Notes under the pieces: model-generated
Told to the model about the DNA's origin: nothing
The model's database searches: none
The model's input: only the letters and a program-made list of their open reading frames with translations
Assembly: GCF_029892485.1 (NCBI RefSeq)
Contig: NZ_JARXVG010000016.1
Coordinates: forward strand, 1-64,000
Length of the DNA: 64,000 nucleotides
Direction of reading: 5' to 3'
DNA from: Variovorax boronicumulans
GTDB lineage: Bacteria; Pseudomonadota; Gammaproteobacteria; Burkholderiales; Burkholderiaceae_C
Shown here: positions 27,624-34,892 of the stretch, one piece after another
Numbering within the stretch: position 1 is the stretch's first letter
Layout of the letters: each line of letters opens with the position of its first letter
Made by a program: the position numbers and the translations under genes

Positions 27624-28070
27624 TCAGCCGCCGTGCGCCTTCACCCATCGCACGATGTCCGCCGCGCCCATCGCGCCGGCCTGACGTGCCACCTCGCGAC
27701 CGCCGCGAAAGAGCGCCAGCGTCGGGATGCTGCGGATGTTGAAGCGTGCGCCGAGCGCGGGCACGGCCTCGGTGTCGACCTTGGCCAGGCGCACGTGCGG
27801 TTCGAGCTGGGCCGCGGCCTGTTCGTAGCCCGGCGCCATCTGGCGGCAGGGGCCGCACCACGGCGCCCAGAAGTCGACCAGCACGGGGATCTCGTTGCGC
27901 GCGATGTGGCGGTCGAAGGTCTTTTCGTCGGGCAGCGCGGTCGAATGGCCGGCGAACAGCGCCTTGTGGCAGCTGCCGCAGTCGGGCGCGCTGCCCAGTT
28001 GCTCCGCGCGCACACGGTTGGTCGTGTGGCAATGCGGACAGACGATGAGCTTCGGGGGCGATTCGGACAT
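27624..28070 (-). CDS. trxC: Thioredoxin TrxC (zinc-containing thioredoxin 2)
   Basis: A 148-residue thioredoxin with an N-terminal zinc-binding extension: C11/C14 (CPHC) and C31/C34 (CGSC), then a thioredoxin fold with active site WCGPC (C72, C75) and the cis-proline segment SIPTLALF. TrxC reduces disulfides and is commonly induced by oxidative stress. It is on the opposite strand, between the helicase and pdeM-like genes, ending 5 bases from the helicase stop. Confidence 0.96.
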   Translation of the reverse strand: MSESPPKLIVCPHCHTTNRVRAEQLGSAPDCGSCHKALFAGHSTALPDEKTFDRHIARNEIPVLVDFWAPWCGPCRQMAPGYEQAAAQLEPHVRLAKVDTEAVPALGARFNIRSIPTLALFRGGREVARQAGAMGAADIVRWVKAHGG

Positions 28071-28147
28071 ACGGAAGAACTGGGGCTCGTCGGGTTGAAT
28101 TGCAAGGTCACCGCCGGCTCGCGCGTCTTTTGCGAAACTCCTTGGCC

Positions 28148-28831
28148 GTGACCTCTTTGCACCTTACCGCGTCCACGCTCGCTGTCCAATGGGCAGGCGA
28201 GCTGTTGCACCTGTTGCCAGGGCGCGCGCTGTGGTGGCCCGCCGGGCGTGTGCTGTTCATCGCCGACCTGCACATCGGCAAGGCCGCGACCTACCGGGCG
28301 CTGGGGCAGCCGGTGCCGGGCGGCACCACGCAGCAGAACCTCGCGCGGCTCGATGCCCTGATCGCCCTGCACGCGCCCCGGCACATCGTCTTCCTCGGCG
28401 ACTTCCTGCATGCGGCGCAGGCCCGCACGCCGCAGGTGCTGGCGGCGCTCGAAGCCTGGCGCGCCACGCATGCGGGCATCGCGATGACGCTGGTGCGCGG
28501 CAACCACGACAGCCGCGCGGGCGATCCGCCGGCGGCACTGCGCATCGAGGTGGTCGACGAGCCCTTCCTGCTCGGCCCGTTCGCCTGCTGCCACCATCCG
28601 CAATCGCATGCGACGCACTTCGTGCTCGCGGGGCATCTGCATCCGGTGTGCAGGCTTTACGGACCGGGGCGCGACAGCGTGCGGCTGCCCTGTTTCGTGA
28701 GCGATGCGGGGCAGGCCGTGCTGCCCGCCTTCGGCGAGTTCACCGGCGGATGGTTGATGGAGAAGGCGCCCGGGCGGCGCTTTCATGCGGTGGGCGGCGA
28801 GACCGTGTGGGCGCTCCCGTCAACGGACTGA
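28148..28831 (+). CDS. pdeM: Ligase-associated DNA damage response endonuclease PdeM (calcineurin-like phosphoesterase)
   Basis: A 227-residue metallophosphoesterase with the motifs DLHIGK (40-45), GDFLH, RGNHDSR and AGHLHP. It is the fourth partner of the exonuclease-ligase-helicase set. GTG at 28148 is chosen as start because it gives MTSLHLTASTLAV, the usual N terminus; an in-frame TTG at 28100 would overlap the trxC promoter region. Here it is not co-transcribed directly with the helicase because trxC lies between them in reverse. Confidence 0.88.
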   Translation: MTSLHLTASTLAVQWAGELLHLLPGRALWWPAGRVLFIADLHIGKAATYRALGQPVPGGTTQQNLARLDALIALHAPRHIVFLGDFLHAAQARTPQVLAALEAWRATHAGIAMTLVRGNHDSRAGDPPAALRIEVVDEPFLLGPFACCHHPQSHATHFVLAGHLHPVCRLYGPGRDSVRLPCFVSDAGQAVLPAFGEFTGGWLMEKAPGRRFHAVGGETVWALPSTD

Positions 28832-28833
28832 TG

Positions 28834-28977
28834 GTATTGCTCCTTCCCCTTCCGGGGGAAGGTTGGGATGGGGGCTCTCGGCGCTTGCAAAGGCTGCGCG
28901 TGCGCGAAGGCCGCTTGCCCCCACCCCTGCCCTCCCCCGGGAGGGGAGGGAGAAAGAAGAACACGGGTTCGGTCTTG
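28834..28977. repeat. Palindromic element, copy 4a (first of a tandem triplet)
   Basis: Begins GTATTGCTCCTTCCCCTTCC, contains the core CGGCGCTTGCAAAGGCTGCG and ends CCCTCCCCCGGGAGGGGAGG followed by AGAAAGAAG and a GGTTCGGTCTTG linker. It starts 3 bases after the pdeM stop. Copies 4a-4c fill the whole 423-base gap between pdeM and the TPM gene, where I see no gene. Confidence 0.9.
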
Positions 28978-29122
28978 GTATTGCTCCTTCCCCTTCCGGG
29001 GGAAGGCTGGGATGGGGGCTCTCGGCGCTTGCAAAGGCTGCGCGTGCGCGAAGGCCGCTTGCCCCCACCCCTGCCCTCCCCCGGAAGGGGAGGGAGAAAG
29101 AAAGAACGCGGACCCGGTCTTG
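28978..29122. repeat. Palindromic element, copy 4b
   Basis: Second tandem unit, almost identical to 4a over the whole 145 bases, with the same core CGGCGCTTGCAAAGGCTGCG and a GACCCGGTCTTG linker. Confidence 0.9.
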
Positions 29123-29250
29123 GTATTGCTCCTTCCCCCTCCGGGGGGAAGGTTGGGATGGGGGCTCGCGGCGCTTGCAAAGACTGCGCGTGCGCGAAGG
29201 CCGCTTGTGCCCCCACCCCAGCCCTCCCCCAGAGGGGGAGGGAGAAAGAA
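29123..29250. repeat. Palindromic element, copy 4c
   Basis: Third tandem unit, slightly more diverged (core CGGCGCTTGCAAAGACTGCG, right end CAGCCCTCCCCCAGAGGGGG). It stops 4 bases before the end of the convergent TPM gene and lacks the linker, as expected for the last unit of an array. Confidence 0.9.
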
Positions 29251-29254
29251 AAAC

Positions 29255-29785
29255 TCAGAGCACGACCGGCTCGTCCGGCAATTCGTTCGTATCGGCCTCG
29301 TCCTCCGCCAACGGAAAGTGCGCGACCAGCAAGGCCGACATCTCTTCCAGCGCCTGCGTGAGCCCGTCCTCGAAGCGGCCTTCGCGAAACGCCGCGCCCA
29401 TGCGCTGCGCCATCGCGGCCCATTCGGCATCGTCCACGCGCGAGTCGATGCCGCGGTCGGCCACGATCTCGATCGCGTGCTCGGCCAGCAGCAGGTAGAT
29501 CAGCACGCCGTTGTTGTGCTCGGTGTCCCACACACGCAGCTTGCCGAACAGGGTGACGGCACGCTCACGGGCCGGCGCATGGCGCCAGAGGTACGACATC
29601 GGAAGGCCCGCCTCGACGCAGATGCGGATCTCGCCGCTGTGGCGCCGCTCGCTCGCGGCCACGCGGCTGGCGAGGCGCTGCATCGCGTCGGCCGGCAGCA
29701 CGCGGCGCACCGCGGTTTCGTCGGTCCACCGATGGCGCCAGATGCGGCCTAGCTTCGAGAAGAGCGTGGGTTCTGCAGTTGCCAT
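29255..29785 (-). CDS. TPM-domain membrane-associated protein (short)
   Basis: A 176-residue protein with the C-terminal style of TPM domains (SGEIRICVEAGLPM, HNNGVLIYLLLAEHAIEIVADRG split as HNNGVLIYLLLAEHA and IEIVADRG, and RVDDAEWAAMAQRM). No signal peptide is visible. The start ATG at 29785 lies 2 bases after the stop of the YgcG-like gene; the frame is open upstream but only within that gene. It probably works with LemA and the YgcG-like protein, a set of unknown function that recurs in many bacteria. Confidence 0.85.
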   Translation of the reverse strand: MATAEPTLFSKLGRIWRHRWTDETAVRRVLPADAMQRLASRVAASERRHSGEIRICVEAGLPMSYLWRHAPARERAVTLFGKLRVWDTEHNNGVLIYLLLAEHAIEIVADRGIDSRVDDAEWAAMAQRMGAAFREGRFEDGLTQALEEMSALLVAHFPLAEDEADTNELPDEPVVL

Positions 29786-29787
29786 GT

Positions 29788-30708
29788 TCACCAGTCCCCC
29801 GAGGCGCCGCCGCCGCCGAAATTGCCACCGCCACCGGAACTGAAGCCGCCGCCGCCGCCCCCGCCGCCCCCACTCCATCCGCCACCTCCGCCGCTGCTCC
29901 AGCCGCCACCGCTCCCACCTCTGCCGCCGCGGCCACCACCGAACCCGGCAAGGCCCGCGAACAGCGAGACCATGAGCGCAACCATCCCGGCGATCACCGC
30001 GATCACGACGCTGGTCGTGAGGAAGAACGCGACCACGCCGATGCCCCCACCCATGACCACCGAGCCCAGCGTCTTGCCCATCATGGCGCGCACGATCGGC
30101 GCGCCGACGAAGACGCCGACGAACAGGAAGATCGCAAGGTTCTCCCAGTCGAAGTCGCCACCGCCGCTGGAACCGCTGTTGCTCTTCGAGGGCTCTGGCA
30201 GCGGTTCGCCATCGACCAGGCCGATGAGCCGGTCCACCGCCGCATTCAGCCCACCCGCGAAGTCGTTGTTGCGAAAGCGCGGCTTCATCTCCTCGTCGAT
30301 GATGCGCACGGCCGCCAGGTCGGGCACCGCGCCTTCGAGCGCCTTGGCGGTGGCGATGCGCATCTTGCGATCGTCCTTGGCCACCATCACGAGGAGGCCG
30401 TCGCCCACGTCCTTGCGGCCGATCTTCCAGGCATCGCCGACGCGCTGCGCGTAGCTGGCGATGTCTTCGGGCTGGGTGGTCGGCACCATCAGCACCACGA
30501 TCTGCGAGCCCTTGCGCTGCTCGAAGGCCGCGAGCTTGGTTTCGAGGCCGGTGCGCTGCGCGCTGTCGAGCGTGCCGGTCTGGTCGATGACGCGCGCGGT
30601 GAGGGCGGGTACGGGCAGCAGGCTCTGCGCCAGCGCGGGCAAGCAGGCCCACGCCAGCGCTGCGACGAAGACTGCAGCCAGCGCGCGGCGGATCAGGGCT
30701 GCAATCAT
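29788..30708 (-). CDS. YgcG-like TPM-domain protein with glycine-rich tail
   Basis: A 306-residue protein: signal peptide (to about residue 28, ALAQ), a TPM domain (~35-165, with VIDQTGTLDSAQRTGLE and GDGLLVMVAKDDRKMRIATA), two hydrophobic helices (~190-215, 220-255) and a long Gly/Ser/Trp tail ending GGGGASGDW. The tail is typical for this family and is not a frameshift. It follows lemA by 9 bases. Confidence 0.9.
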   Translation of the reverse strand: MIAALIRRALAAVFVAALAWACLPALAQSLLPVPALTARVIDQTGTLDSAQRTGLETKLAAFEQRKGSQIVVLMVPTTQPEDIASYAQRVGDAWKIGRKDVGDGLLVMVAKDDRKMRIATAKALEGAVPDLAAVRIIDEEMKPRFRNNDFAGGLNAAVDRLIGLVDGEPLPEPSKSNSGSSGGGDFDWENLAIFLFVGVFVGAPIVRAMMGKTLGSVVMGGGIGVVAFFLTTSVVIAVIAGMVALMVSLFAGLAGFGGGRGGRGGSGGGWSSGGGGGWSGGGGGGGGGFSSGGGGNFGGGGASGDW

Positions 30709-30717
30709 CGGCGCGGC

Positions 30718-31317
30718 TTACTTCTTGGGTGCGCTGAAATCGACAGTTGGCGGCGTCGAGATCTGCGCTTCGTTCTGCACCGAGAAGTTGGGCTTCGGCG
30801 CGTAGCTGAAGATCTTGGCCGTGATGTTGGTGGGAAAGCTGCGCGCGAGCACGTTGTACTCCTGCACGCTCTCGATGTAGCGGTTGCGCGCCACGGTGAT
30901 GCGGTTCTCGGTGCCCTCGAGCGTGACGCGCAGGTCGCGGAAAGCCTGATTGGCCTTGAGCTCGGGATAGCGCTCCGACACCACCATCAGCCGCGACAAC
31001 GCCGACGAGAGCTCGCCCTGCGCCTGCTGGAACTTGTTGAAGGCCTCGGGGTTGTTGAGTGTTTCAGGCGTCACCTGGATGGAGGTGGCCTTGGCGCGCG
31101 CCTCGATCACCTTGGTGAGCGTGTCCTGCTCGAAGCTGGCCTCGCCCTTGACGGTGGCGACGATGTTGGGCACGAGGTCGGCGCGCCGCTGGTACTGGTT
31201 GAGCACCTCGCTCCAGGCCGATTTGCTGGCCTCGTCGAGGGACTGGAACTGGTTGTAGCCGCAGCCGCTCAGCGACACGACCGCCGCAAGGATCAGGAAC
31301 CAGCGTTTCATCATCAT
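30718..31317 (-). CDS. LemA family lipoprotein
   Basis: A 199-residue LemA protein: lipoprotein signal MMMKRWFLILAAVVSLSGC with the lipobox LSGC, then a long helical domain with NQYQRRADLVPNIVATVKG and ARNRYIESVQEYNVLARSFP. The second of four closely spaced ATGs (31317) is chosen because GGAGG lies 8 bases upstream; the first would be only 2 bases from it. First gene of the lemA-TPM-TPM operon. Confidence 0.93.
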   Translation of the reverse strand: MMMKRWFLILAAVVSLSGCGYNQFQSLDEASKSAWSEVLNQYQRRADLVPNIVATVKGEASFEQDTLTKVIEARAKATSIQVTPETLNNPEAFNKFQQAQGELSSALSRLMVVSERYPELKANQAFRDLRVTLEGTENRITVARNRYIESVQEYNVLARSFPTNITAKIFSYAPKPNFSVQNEAQISTPPTVDFSAPKK

Positions 31318-31364
31318 TTGCATTACCTCCGCGAGAAGAAGCGGAAGGTAGCATAGGTGGCTCC

Positions 31365-32117
31365 ATGACCCTCGATCCCCTACAGGCACTGCAGGCTGCG
31401 AACCGCGCCGTATCGCCCACCACCGTGGCGAACGCCGGCACGTTGCTGATCGCGGGTGCGACGGGCGCCCTGGGCCAGGAGCTGTTGCGAAAGCTGGCCG
31501 GTCGCCATCGTTTTGCCCATGCGCGCGTGCTGTCGCGCGAGCCGATCCGCGACGGACTTCGCGGCGTCGAGACGTACCTGAGCCCGGACCTGCCGATCAC
31601 GCAATGGCCGCTGACGTCGGCCGATACCGCGGTCGTCGCTTTCGATCCGCCCCGGCTTTACCACGACCGCGAGCGTGCGCTGTGGGTGCCACAGCCTTCC
31701 GACCTGCCCGAGCTTGCGAAATGGCTGCGCGCCTGCGGCGTGCAGACGCTGGCCATCGTGCAGCCGCACGACCAGGGCAAGTTGCCCGAGGCGCTCAAGC
31801 GCGGGCTCGCGAGCCTGGACGAGCAGTCGGTGGTCGCCAACGGCTTCGACCGCGTGATCCTCGTGCGCTCGGCGCGCAAGCCGCTGAACGTGAAGTTCGC
31901 CAACCCTGCGGAAAGGCTGGCCGCCTGGATGCTGTCGATCGTGCGCTTCATGGTGCCCAGCAGCGAGCAGCCGGTGCGCGCCTCCAAGGTGGCTGAGCTG
32001 GTCGATGTCGCCTTGCGCATCGCGCCGCCGGGCGTGCACGTGGCCGCGCCCGAGATGGTGTGGGAGGCCTCGCAGGCCCAGCAGATGCAGGCCGTGGCGC
32101 AGCGCTGGTTGGGCTAA
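31365..32117 (+). CDS. Rossmann-fold NAD(P)-binding protein
   Basis: A 250-residue protein with an N-terminal Rossmann motif LLIAGATGALGQELLRKL (~27-44), resembling atypical short-chain dehydrogenases or NAD(P)H-binding reductases. The catalytic YxxxK motif is not seen, so it may bind a nucleotide without classical SDR chemistry. It is divergent from lemA, with 47 bases between. Function unknown. Confidence 0.7.
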   Translation: MTLDPLQALQAANRAVSPTTVANAGTLLIAGATGALGQELLRKLAGRHRFAHARVLSREPIRDGLRGVETYLSPDLPITQWPLTSADTAVVAFDPPRLYHDRERALWVPQPSDLPELAKWLRACGVQTLAIVQPHDQGKLPEALKRGLASLDEQSVVANGFDRVILVRSARKPLNVKFANPAERLAAWMLSIVRFMVPSSEQPVRASKVAELVDVALRIAPPGVHVAAPEMVWEASQAQQMQAVAQRWLG

Positions 32118-32137
32118 CGCATCAACTGCACATCACA

Positions 32138-32812
32138 TCACTTGCGCCACTGGCGCAGCATCTCCGCCGACTCCATCACCAACCCCAGGTGCAGCGACAC
32201 CATGGCGAGGGCGGCGCCCTCCAGATGCGGATCGGTGCCGCGCACCAGGTCGCGCAGCACGATCACGCGGTAGTTGCGGTTGTTGGCATCGAAGGCGGTG
32301 TTGAGCACGCAGCAATCGGTGAAGCCGCCGTTGAGCACCACCGTCTCGATGCGCTGGTTGCGCAGCAGAAAGTCGAGGTCGGTCGGATAGAAGGCCGAGA
32401 GACGGCGCTTGGTGTCCACGCGCATGTCGCCGGGCTCCACGCGCGTGACCCATTCGGTCCAGCGCGATCCTTCGATGGTGTGTGCGTCGGCATTCGGAAT
32501 CTCGCCCACATGCAGCGGAAAGGTGCGCCGCCATGCGGACGGGATGCCGTGGATATCGTCTTCGCCGCCCGGCCGCAACACCGACTTGATGTGCACGATG
32601 CGCACGCCCAGTGCGCGCACCTCGTCATGAAAGCTGTCGATGGGCGCCACCACATCGCGCGCCCGCGGCGCGGGGCAGGGGCAGTCGGGGCTGTCGTCCA
32701 GATGGCCGCGGTGCATGTCGATGGAGACGACCGCGGTGGTGGCGGGGTTCAGGTAGTCGGCGAACTGCGCCGCATCGAGCTCGCGCGCCTCGTTGTAGAC
32801 CCAGGCTTTCAT
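32138..32812 (-). CDS. Cysteine hydrolase (isochorismatase family)
   Basis: A 224-residue hydrolase with the expected triad: D32 (VVSIDMH), K135 (VDTKRRLSAF) and C168 (GGFTDCCVLNTA). Family members cleave amides or carbamoyl groups, for example ureidoacrylate, N-carbamoylsarcosine or nicotinamide. It is not a copy of the RutB in this window: the N-terminal lead and the CPCPAPRARD insert differ. Last gene of the transporter/oxygenase operon; its ATG overlaps the permease stop (ATGA). The substrate is probably derived from the imported compound. Confidence 0.85.
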   Translation of the reverse strand: MKAWVYNEARELDAAQFADYLNPATTAVVSIDMHRGHLDDSPDCPCPAPRARDVVAPIDSFHDEVRALGVRIVHIKSVLRPGGEDDIHGIPSAWRRTFPLHVGEIPNADAHTIEGSRWTEWVTRVEPGDMRVDTKRRLSAFYPTDLDFLLRNQRIETVVLNGGFTDCCVLNTAFDANNRNYRVIVLRDLVRGTDPHLEGAALAMVSLHLGLVMESAEMLRQWRK

Positions 32813-33741
32813 CGCCGCTCTTCTCTCACATAGGGTTGACCCAGCGCGCCAGGCTCGTCGTCGCCGCTGCGCTTGCCGAGCGCGACCCAGATCATCACGC
32901 CGAGCGTGACGGCATACGGCGTCATCATCACGAAGTACTGCGGCAGCTGCACGCCAGCTGCCGCCAGTTGCGGAATCAGCGCCTCGATGCAGCCGAACAG
33001 CAATGCGCCCACCAGCGCCTTCCACGGCGACCAGCGCGCGAAGATCACCAGGCCCACCGCGATCCAGCCTCGTCCGCCGGTCATGCCCGCGATCCACAGC
33101 TTGGTGCTGACCACCGAGATGTACGCGCCCGCCAGCCCCACGAGCGCCGAGCCCGCGAGCACCGCGACGAAGCGCCATGCGGTGACGCGGATGCCGGCCG
33201 CATCGGCCGCCTGCGGGTTCTCGCCCACTGCGCGCAGGCGCAGGCCGGTGGAGGTGCGCGCGAAGAACCAGGCCACCGCGCCGAAGATCGGCAGCGTGAG
33301 CCAAACCATCGCGTTCTGCTGGAACAGGCGGCCCACGCCGGGCAGCATCGACAGCGGCCACAGCGCCATCGCGCCGATGCCTTCGGTGGCGTGGTTGGTC
33401 CAGTCGGCCATCGAGCCGACCAGCGCCGTGAGCCCCTGGCAGAAGAACACCAGCGCGAGCCCGGCAATCACCTGGTTCACGCGCAGCCAGATCACCATCA
33501 CCGCGAACAGCACGGAAACGAGGCTGGCCGCGACCATGGCCATCAGCAGCGACACGAATGGCTGGCCGAGCATGATCTGCGCACCGATGCCGGCCAGAGC
33601 GCCGACCAGCATCAGCCCCTCGGCGCCCAGCGAGAGCACGCCCGCGCGTTCGCAGATGATCAGGCCCAGCGCGGCGAGCGCGTAGGGCACCGCGAAGTCC
33701 GGCGTGCTCGCGAGCCAGTTCAGAACGATGCTGCCGTCCAT
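32809..33741 (-). CDS. BMP-type ABC transporter permease 2
   Basis: A 310-residue membrane protein of the branched-chain/nucleoside permease fold with about eight helices. Landmarks are FAVPYALAALGLIICERAGV at the N terminus, LSLGAEGLMLVGAL and LRAVGENPQAADAAGIRV. The start at 33741 shares one base with the stop of the preceding permease (TGATG). It forms a heterodimer with that permease, as in nucleoside importers of the BmpDEFG/NupABC type. Confidence 0.92.
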   Translation of the reverse strand: MDGSIVLNWLASTPDFAVPYALAALGLIICERAGVLSLGAEGLMLVGALAGIGAQIMLGQPFVSLLMAMVAASLVSVLFAVMVIWLRVNQVIAGLALVFFCQGLTALVGSMADWTNHATEGIGAMALWPLSMLPGVGRLFQQNAMVWLTLPIFGAVAWFFARTSTGLRLRAVGENPQAADAAGIRVTAWRFVAVLAGSALVGLAGAYISVVSTKLWIAGMTGGRGWIAVGLVIFARWSPWKALVGALLFGCIEALIPQLAAAGVQLPQYFVMMTPYAVTLGVMIWVALGKRSGDDEPGALGQPYVREERR

Positions 33742-34892
33742 CACGCAGCCTCCGCGCCCATGCGGCGAATGCGATGGCGAATGAAGAAGTCGCTCGACGC
33801 CACGCACACCACGATCACCGCCTGGATCAACTGCACCATCGAGAACGGCACTTGGTAGAACACCTGCAGGCTGCGGCCGGTGACGAACAGCGCCGCCACC
33901 AGCAGCGCCACCACCGTGGCCGCCAGCGGGTTGTTGCGCGCGAGAAAGGCGATGAGGATGCCCGAGAAACCGTAGCCCTGGTAGAAGGCCTGCGTGAGCC
34001 GCCCTTCCTGGCCCGCGACCACCGCGAAACCCGCGAGCCCCGCCATCGCGCCCGACAGCAACACGGCCCCGTAGATGGTGCGCCGCACCGGCACGCCGGC
34101 CGCATGCGCCACGCGCGGGTTCGCATCGACAAAACGCAGGTAGAGCCCGGCGCGGCTCACGCCCACCAGCCACCACGCCAGCAGCGCGACGATGCCCGCG
34201 AGCAGGATCGCGCTGCCCACGCCCGCACCCAGCTCGGGCAGCCGCTCGAAGGCGCGGAACTGCGGCGAGTAGGGGAAGTTGTCCTTCGGGTCCTTCCAGC
34301 TGCCGTACACCAGGTGCAGCAGGAAGTTGGCCGCCATGTAGTTGAGCATCAGCGTCGAGATGATCTCGTTCACGCCGAGCTTCAGCTTGAGCCACGCCGG
34401 GCCCAGCACCCACAGCAGCCCGCAGCCGATGGCGGTGACGAACATCAGCGGCAGCCGCAGGTTCTCAGGACCGACTTGCCACATCGAGACAGCGGTCGCA
34501 CCGATGGCGCCCCAGACCATCTGGCCTTCGAGCCCGAGGTTCCAGAAGCGCGCCCGAAAGGCCATGGAGCCCGCGAGCCCGACGAGGATCATCGGAGCGG
34601 CCTGGAACAGTACGGCGCGGAAGTTCTGGCCGTCGAAGAAGGTCTGCATCACGAACTCGTTGGCGAGTTCGTCGGCCGGCACACCCGCGGCCACCAGGAT
34701 GGCGGCCGAGATCGCAAGGCCGACCAGCAGCGCGATCGCGAGGATCAGCGCCTGCCAGCGCCAGGCCATGTGCTGCCGGATCTCGAGCGTGTAGCGGCGG
34801 CTGGCGAGGGGCTGGTGCGTGCGCACGGGTTCGGGCGTTTTCATGTCGGTGAGAGCGGGATGCGCGATGGCGGCGAGCGATGCGTCAGCCAT
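33741..34892 (-). CDS. BMP-type ABC transporter permease 1
   Basis: A 383-residue permease with a long hydrophilic N-terminal tail (1-45) and about nine helices. Landmarks are RFWNLGLEGQMVWGAIGA, GVNEIISTLMLNYMAANFLL and the cytoplasmic RFVDANPRVAHAAGVPVRR. Its start overlaps the ATPase stop by 8 bases. Pairs with the next permease. Confidence 0.92.
   Translation of the reverse strand: MADASLAAIAHPALTDMKTPEPVRTHQPLASRRYTLEIRQHMAWRWQALILAIALLVGLAISAAILVAAGVPADELANEFVMQTFFDGQNFRAVLFQAAPMILVGLAGSMAFRARFWNLGLEGQMVWGAIGATAVSMWQVGPENLRLPLMFVTAIGCGLLWVLGPAWLKLKLGVNEIISTLMLNYMAANFLLHLVYGSWKDPKDNFPYSPQFRAFERLPELGAGVGSAILLAGIVALLAWWLVGVSRAGLYLRFVDANPRVAHAAGVPVRRTIYGAVLLSGAMAGLAGFAVVAGQEGRLTQAFYQGYGFSGILIAFLARNNPLAATVVALLVAALFVTGRSLQVFYQVPFSMVQLIQAVIVVCVASSDFFIRHRIRRMGAEAA

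Noticed and set aside
28834..29250. CRISPR-like array
   Set aside because: Repeats are ~145 bases, in direct contact apart from a short linker that is itself repeated, with no unique spacers and no cas genes.
28834..29250. Small proline/glycine-rich proteins encoded in the gap after pdeM
   Set aside because: The open frames on both strands are translations of the repeat element, and similar peptides appear wherever the element occurs.
29788..30000. Frameshift at the end of the YgcG-like gene
   Set aside because: The Gly/Ser-rich tail is a normal feature of the family and keeps the frame to a stop just before the next gene.
32138..32812. Second copy of rutB
   Set aside because: Same fold and triad, but the sequences around the catalytic residues and the N-terminal lead differ; it is a distinct cysteine hydrolase.
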